In this document: positions 59,686-64,000 of the stretch, piece after piece
Position numbering within the stretch: the first letter of the stretch is position 1
How the letters are laid out: every line of letters begins with the position of its first letter
Source: Pectobacterium aroidearum
GTDB taxonomy: Bacteria; Pseudomonadota; Gammaproteobacteria; Enterobacterales; Enterobacteriaceae
Direction of reading: 5' to 3'
Length of the DNA: 64,000 bases
NCBI RefSeq assembly: GCF_015689195.1
Contig: NZ_CP065044.1
Location: 3,038,001 to 3,102,000 of the forward strand
Notes under the pieces: generated by a model
What the model was told of the DNA's origin: nothing
The model's database searches: none
What the model saw: only the letters and a program-made list of their open reading frames with translations
Program-made: the position numbers and the translations under genes

Positions 59686-60159
59686 CAAATGAAAGCATTA
59701 TGAGCCAAAGTCCGTCTGGTCAGATCACTTTTGCGCCTATTTTTACGCCAAAAACGCGCACCAAACGTTACAAAAAAGATCATTGAAAAGGATCAAAAAG
59801 AAACGATTTGCTTGCTATATAAATGATAGATATACAAAAAATCCATTACGCCTAAGATGCATACCGCTATGTAAGTTTATACCTTTCACGAAAAACTTAC
59901 ACTTTTTACCCAAAAAACTCTTAAACGCATGTTCTGAAGCAAAATTTATCTATCTTCTGCCGAAGCACAGCCGCAATGACAACAAAGCATAGAAGTATGA
60001 CATAAAAAGGAAGGAAATAAGATATTTCATTGATATTAAAGAAATTAATGAGACATTGGGATTAGTTGCAGACGCGATAGCGTGAAGTCGTTCTACTCTC
60101 AAACTTCACGCTACAGGCAGCGTCTTTAGGACAATATGCGGACTGGATGACGGAGGTAC

Positions 60160-61122
60160 TTAGCGAGCGCTTTTCACCACTCGGTTAACCAACCAAATAC
60201 CTGAACAAACCAAGACAAGTGCAAAGAAATATTTCCACTCCAGGATGCTTTCATTAAGGAACAGGGCTGAAAGCAGCGTACCAGATACCGGGATGAGGAA
60301 ATTAAATGGTGCGACCATACCAACTCGATTATATTTCAGCAATTGGCTCCATAATGAAAAAGCGACAGAAGAGAGCAAAATAAGATAGCCCAGCATCAGT
60401 ACAGCTTTCCAATCAGGTATGATGAGTGTTCCACCTGTACAGTACCCCGATATCGTTAAAATGATCCCACCAATAGCCAATTGATAACCTGTCATTACAG
60501 TTGGATCCATGGTTTGCGATATCCGCTTACCATATATAGTGGATGCAGACAAAATAAATGCGGCAATAACAACGAACCCATCACCTAACAACGTAAAACT
60601 GGTACTCATGCCGTTGCTGTTGATATTAACGACCATCACACCGATAAAGCCTAATATACAACCCACTAGCTTGTTGATATTTAATTTATCATTCTGGTAC
60701 AAATAATGAGCAAGCAGCACGCTGAAAAAAGTACTAGTTGCATTCATGATCGAGCCTTTAACGCCAGTGGTATAAGCTAGACCGATATAGAAAAAAACAT
60801 ACTGCAATGATGTCTGGAATATTCCTAGGATGCTTAACTGGACTAACTGCCCACGCTGAAAGCGCCCGATAGACCGCCCGCTTAACACAGCCAGCACTAG
60901 CAGCAACAGCCCGGCGAAGGCGAACCGGTAGCCTGCAAAAACGAGTTTTCCAGGAATATCATTATCTGCAATGTGAAACAGTTCATAACCATTTTTAATT
61001 GCCGGATAAGCACTTCCCCAGAGCAAACAGCATAATGTGGCGACAAAAAAAACAATTTTTTTATCAGAAAAAAAATGCGTGCGCTTTTCCAAGAAAAATT
61101 CCTCCGAAGATAGAGCCGACAT
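60160..61122 (-). CDS. EamA-family (DMT) transporter
   Basis: 320-aa inner-membrane protein with ten predicted TM segments in two EamA repeats (about 25-160 and 170-315; first repeat LLWGSAYPAIKNG, second GDGFVVIAAFILSASTIYGKR). The family exports metabolites such as amino acids or sugars; the substrate cannot be told. Flanked by flhDC and an MCP gene; no operon partner. The start has no strong ribosome-binding site. Confidence 0.85.
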   Translation of the reverse strand: MSALSSEEFFLEKRTHFFSDKKIVFFVATLCCLLWGSAYPAIKNGYELFHIADNDIPGKLVFAGYRFAFAGLLLLVLAVLSGRSIGRFQRGQLVQLSILGIFQTSLQYVFFYIGLAYTTGVKGSIMNATSTFFSVLLAHYLYQNDKLNINKLVGCILGFIGVMVVNINSNGMSTSFTLLGDGFVVIAAFILSASTIYGKRISQTMDPTVMTGYQLAIGGIILTISGYCTGGTLIIPDWKAVLMLGYLILLSSVAFSLWSQLLKYNRVGMVAPFNFLIPVSGTLLSALFLNESILEWKYFFALVLVCSGIWLVNRVVKSAR

Positions 61123-61262
61123 AATAGCGTTGAACCCCAGACAAATAAAGTTAGGAAACCAGACTCTTTATTTTTTATTATCAATCTGTATGATTTCGCA
61201 TCACGTATTTCTCTTTTCTTTTTAAAGAGTTAAAAACGTGATCGGGATCGCACCGAATTTGA

Positions 61263-61289
61263 TTAAGGTTTCTCAATATATGCCGATTA
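61263..61289 (+). promoter_or_regulatory. Sigma-28-like promoter of the second MCP
   Basis: TTAAGGTT-N11-GCCGATTA: 6/8 and 7/8 with correct spacing, 113 bp upstream of the ATG at 61403. Confidence 0.6.
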
Positions 61290-61353
61290 TCTTTTACATT
61301 GGTTGTTTAGCTAATGGCTTGTCATTAATGTAGACACTAAAACCTAAACGCCA

Positions 61354-61372
61354 ATGCCACTACTAGTGGCAT
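61354..61372. repeat. 7-bp inverted repeat in the MCP leader
   Basis: ATGCCAC/GTGGCAT with a 5-nt loop TACTA, ending 30 bp before the start codon; it could affect translation of the receptor mRNA. Confidence 0.35.
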
Positions 61373-61402
61373 GGTAAATCATAAATTCCTGAGAATGAGC
61401 GA

Positions 61403-63124
61403 ATGGATATGAAAATAACTTCAAGGTCTGAGCAGCACGTCGAGGCTGGCATGCTGAGCAATTTACGGCTAGTTCCCTTATTCGTCATTATTCTGGGTGG
61501 AATCATGCTGTTATTTGCAGCATCTATCGGCACATCCAGCTACTTTCTGCAAAGCAGCAATCAGTCATTAGACGACGTTACACAAGAAATTGATACCCGA
61601 ATGGGGATCTCAAACAGCTCCAACCACCTTCGTACTGCGCGTCTGTTGCTCATTCAGGCTGCGGCAGCTGCACGTATCGGTGACTCTCAGGTCTTCAATG
61701 ACAACCTGAAGCAAGCTGAACAGCGGCTGGAACAGTCAAAAAAAGCATTCCTTGTCTATGAAGAGCGTCCAGTTAAAACGCCGCAGGATATGGCGTTGGA
61801 CGACGAACTGCGCAAATCTTATGATGCTTATGTGAATCAAGGTCTTATGTTAATGCTCACTGCAGCAAAACAGGGGCTATTTGAAGAAGTCATCACTCTC
61901 GAATCCGAAGAAACCCGGGTTTTGGATTTGGCCTATAACAAATTTCTGTTAGAGGCTGTCGCTTACCGTACACAAAGAGCGAAAGAATTAAATGAAACTG
62001 CGCAGAGAAACGCGCTACTCGGATATTCGTTGATGGGGGGCAGCTTTGCTCTGGCGACGATTTTAACACTTCTGACCTTCTTCCTGCTGAGAGGTATTCT
62101 CATCAAACCAATGAATCAGTTGGTCGCGAGAATTCAGCGTATTGCGCAAGGCGATCTGACTCAGATGTCAGATCGTTATGGTAGGAATGAAATCGGTACG
62201 CTAGCCAGCAACGTTCAGCAAATGCAATCTTCTCTGGTAACAACCGTCACTACCGTCCGGGAAAGTGCAGATTCTATTTATCAGGGTTCAACGGAGATCT
62301 CATCCGGTAACACGGACCTTTCCTCACGAACCGAGCAGCAAGCCGCCGCGCTTGAGCAGACCGCAGCCAGCATGGAGCAATTGACGGCAACGGTGAAGCA
62401 AAACTCAGAAAACGCACATCACGCAAGCCAGCTCGCAGCCAATGCATCTGGAAAAGCCAAACAGGGTGGCGAGATCGTTGCAAACGTCGTCAATACGATG
62501 AACAGTATTTCGGGTAGTTCAAAGAAAATCTCTGAAATTACCAATGTCATTAACAGCATTGCATTCCAAACCAATATTCTCGCGCTAAATGCCGCAGTTG
62601 AAGCTGCCAGAGCGGGAGAACAAGGTCGCGGTTTTGCCGTTGTCGCCAGTGAGGTTCGTAGCCTCGCACAGCGTAGTGCACAAGCCGCAAAAGAGATTGA
62701 AACGCTGATTTCCGAATCCGTCAACCTGGTCAACAGTGGTTCTATTCTGGTTGATAATGCGGGTCAGACAATGAAAGAAATCGTCGATGCGGTCACTAAC
62801 GTCACTGATATCATGGGGGAAATTGCCTCTGCCTCTGACGAACAAAGCCGGGGAATCTCTCAGGTTGGCCAGGCGATATCTGAAATGGACAGCGTGACAC
62901 AGCAGAATGCTGCGCTTGTTCAGGAAGCCAGTGCAGCAGCAGCCTCGCTGGAGGAGCAAGCCGCACTACTGACCCGCGCAGTTGCGACATTTAAGCTATC
63001 TAGCCATTTATCAGGCGCTCCTTCAGCACCTGGTCGGCCGAACGCTCTGGCCGCAAAGGATCGTTCCTCACTCGCCCTCCCCCGTAAAACCAATACGGAA
63101 AACGGCAACTGGGAAACGTTCTAA
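61403..63124 (+). CDS. Methyl-accepting chemotaxis protein, ligand unknown
   Basis: 573 aa. TM1 at about 22-48 ([21 protein letters not shown]), a periplasmic helical sensor, TM2 at about 210-232, HAMP, and an enterobacterial signalling domain ([26 protein letters not shown]). It ends NWETF for CheR/CheB. The sensor's helix [17 protein letters not shown] keeps only the first of the three Arg that bind amino acids in Tar/Tsr, so the ligand class is probably different. An alternative Met lies two codons in. Ends at a terminator shared with dsrB. Confidence 0.93.
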   Translation: MDMKITSRSEQHVEAGMLSNLRLVPLFVIILGGIMLLFAASIGTSSYFLQSSNQSLDDVTQEIDTRMGISNSSNHLRTARLLLIQAAAAARIGDSQVFNDNLKQAEQRLEQSKKAFLVYEERPVKTPQDMALDDELRKSYDAYVNQGLMLMLTAAKQGLFEEVITLESEETRVLDLAYNKFLLEAVAYRTQRAKELNETAQRNALLGYSLMGGSFALATILTLLTFFLLRGILIKPMNQLVARIQRIAQGDLTQMSDRYGRNEIGTLASNVQQMQSSLVTTVTTVRESADSIYQGSTEISSGNTDLSSRTEQQAAALEQTAASMEQLTATVKQNSENAHHASQLAANASGKAKQGGEIVANVVNTMNSISGSSKKISEITNVINSIAFQTNILALNAAVEAARAGEQGRGFAVVASEVRSLAQRSAQAAKEIETLISESVNLVNSGSILVDNAGQTMKEIVDAVTNVTDIMGEIASASDEQSRGISQVGQAISEMDSVTQQNAALVQEASAAAASLEEQAALLTRAVATFKLSSHLSGAPSAPGRPNALAAKDRSSLALPRKTNTENGNWETF

Positions 63125-63145
63125 TACTGGATACAGCAATCACAG

Positions 63146-63173
63146 CGAGCATTGTTAACTCGGACAATGCTCG
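63146..63173. terminator. Terminator between MCP and dsrB
   Basis: Perfect 10-bp stem CGAGCATTGT/ACAATGCTCG with an 8-nt loop; the plus-strand T-rich tract TGTGTGTTCTTTTT follows. Serves the MCP gene and perhaps convergent dsrB. Confidence 0.75.
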
Positions 63174-63185
63174 TGTGTGTTCTTT

Positions 63186-63389
63186 TTACTCTTCGTCCGG
63201 CAACGTCTTTGGCTCAACAAACGTACCATCTTTGCTGTCAGCCTCATTGAAAAACCAGATACCGGCTGGGTAATCTTTTAATGCAACTAAATACATTATC
63301 CCTTCCTGAAACGTTTCCACAGCCAGAATCGTCCCTTCCCGGCGCGTTTTCCCATCGGTTTTAACCGTAACCAGATCGTTCACTTTCAT
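63186..63389 (-). CDS. dsrB: DsrB family small protein
   Basis: 67 aa, matching E. coli DsrB (62 aa): [37 protein letters not shown]. Function unknown. In E. coli its transcription is sigma-S dependent and it lies beside rcsA and the sRNA gene dsrA. I see neither neighbour here. Confidence 0.93.
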   Translation of the reverse strand: MKVNDLVTVKTDGKTRREGTILAVETFQEGIMYLVALKDYPAGIWFFNEADSKDGTFVEPKTLPDEE

Positions 63390-63599
63390 AAAATTATCTC
63401 AAAATAGCTTCTAACATCAAAAAAACAGCATTATCATTTACAGCAACGGCAGTAATAGTACCTATATGAAATGATTAATTTTATTTGTTTTTAACAACGC
63501 CATATTGACCCTCTCTGTCATTAAATATCGATTATTCAGGCAAAAAATTGATCGTTTCTATCCTAGTACATCCGACAGACTCGCAAAAGAGATTAAAAG

Positions 63600-64000
63600 T
63601 TGAACGAACTATTGAACGTTAATGAACAGAGAGATAACGATGAGTTGGACTACAATCAAGTCATAACATCAGAATGGACGCAATTAATAGCTACAACCTC
63701 ACAGAAATCTTTTAATCTACTGCGCACTATCTCCGAGCAGAAAGCGTCCGACTTTGCTGACAAGTTCTACTCCTACATGCTCAAAGATCAGGAAGCTTCA
63801 CTTTTTCTTTCCAGTCAGCAAGTTCACGATCGCCTCCATGGGTCTATGAGTAAATGGATAGCAGATATTCTGACGAATACCGGAGAGCACCTGGCTGACC
63901 TGATTAATCATCAAAAGAAAATTGGCCAGATTCATGCACGTATTGGCATTCCCGTCGATTTGGTTGAGCGCGGAGCCCGGCGTCTAAAATGGCACCTTTA
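63600..64000 (+). CDS. Globin-coupled sensor diguanylate cyclase, 5' part
   Basis: 133 codons of a globin-sensor domain are visible; the protein runs past the window. The sequence parallels E. coli DosC. A distal-side Tyr lies in DKFYSYM, and the proximal heme His in QIHARIGIPVDLVERG. SMSKWIADIL and RRLKWHLY align with the same helices. DosC proteins bind O2 at heme and control a C-terminal GGDEF domain, which here must lie outside the window. A Pectobacterium carotovorum protein of this type is known to affect motility and virulence. No in-frame ATG is present near the 5' end; TTG at 63600 (AAAGAG upstream) is the first start after an in-frame stop, with TTG at 63612 and 63645 as alternatives. 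Confidence 0.82.
   Translation, partial: MNELLNVNEQRDNDELDYNQVITSEWTQLIATTSQKSFNLLRTISEQKASDFADKFYSYMLKDQEASLFLSSQQVHDRLHGSMSKWIADILTNTGEHLADLINHQKKIGQIHARIGIPVDLVERGARRLKWHL

Larger units (their letters stand above)
59359..60159. other. 801-bp flhDC upstream region
   Basis: Contains the flhDC promoter, CRP site and RcsAB-like box, and a predicted 5' leader of about 245 nt. The rest (roughly 59690-60159) shows no credible gene and is AT-rich, as expected where many regulators bind. A 69-aa plus-strand open frame at 59783-59992 is not supported. Confidence 0.7.

Noticed and set aside
59783-59992. 69-aa plus-strand open frame in the flhDC upstream region
   Set aside because: Lys/Leu/Arg-rich translation of AT-rich control DNA, no ribosome-binding site or family features.

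Overview
The window comes from an enterobacterial genome and looks like a soft-rot Pectobacterium (inference). Most proteins align closely with remembered E. coli K-12 sequences (BetT, PhoH, FliA, FlhA, MotB, Tar). The gene order, a KdgR-like operator and a globin-coupled diguanylate cyclase point to the plant-pathogenic Pectobacteriaceae rather than Escherichia. About 52 kb of the window is one continuous chromosomal flagellar and chemotaxis locus.

Layout. 1-4.3 kb: glycine betaine synthesis and choline uptake (betB cut by the window edge, betI, divergent betT) with a palindromic BetI operator. 4.4-5.2 kb: an RpiB/LacAB-type isomerase behind a promoter with a KdgR-like box. 5.4-6.3 kb: tRNA-Ser(GGA) and phoH, convergent on a 23-bp perfect inverted repeat. 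6.9-8.3 kb: fliA-fliZ. 8.9-15.7 kb: an AT-rich four-gene island of sugar-modification genes (GT-A glycosyltransferase, NeuD-type acyltransferase, DegT-type aminotransferase, and a 1141-aa methyltransferase-TPR-OGT fusion). 15.9-19.3 kb: fliC and divergent fliDST. 19.35-20.56 kb: an intact IS3-family (IS407-group) element with a 4-bp target duplication. 20.7-32.2 kb: fliE, fliFGHIJK, fliLMNOPQR. 32.5-44.5 kb: flgKL, flgBCDEFGHIJ, and divergent flgA and flgMN. 44.5-48.2 kb: flhBAE. 48.4-59.4 kb: cheZ, cheY, cheB, cheR, one Tar/Tsr-type receptor, cheW, cheA, motB, motA, flhC, flhD, all on the minus strand. 60-64 kb: an EamA transporter, a second methyl-accepting chemotaxis protein (MCP), dsrB and the start of a heme-globin diguanylate cyclase.

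Regulatory logic read from the DNA. The flhDC upstream region carries a CRP site and an RcsAB-like palindrome with E. coli-like spacing. Good sigma-28 promoter matches (TAAA-N15-GCCGATAA type) precede fliC, fliD, flgM, flgK and the Tar-position receptor, with a weaker match before the second MCP and a poor one before fliA. FlgM and FliA give the usual checkpoint, and FliZ, FliT and FliS the usual feedback and chaperone roles.

The most interesting part is the sugar island between fliA and fliC. Its position, the very short (288-aa) flagellin and the GT41-type OGT domain suggest an O-linked flagellin glycan built from an amino-deoxy sugar and possibly methylated. The methyltransferase-regulatory-domain-TPR-OGT fusion and the glycosyltransferase with an unrecognised N-terminal half deserve the closest look.
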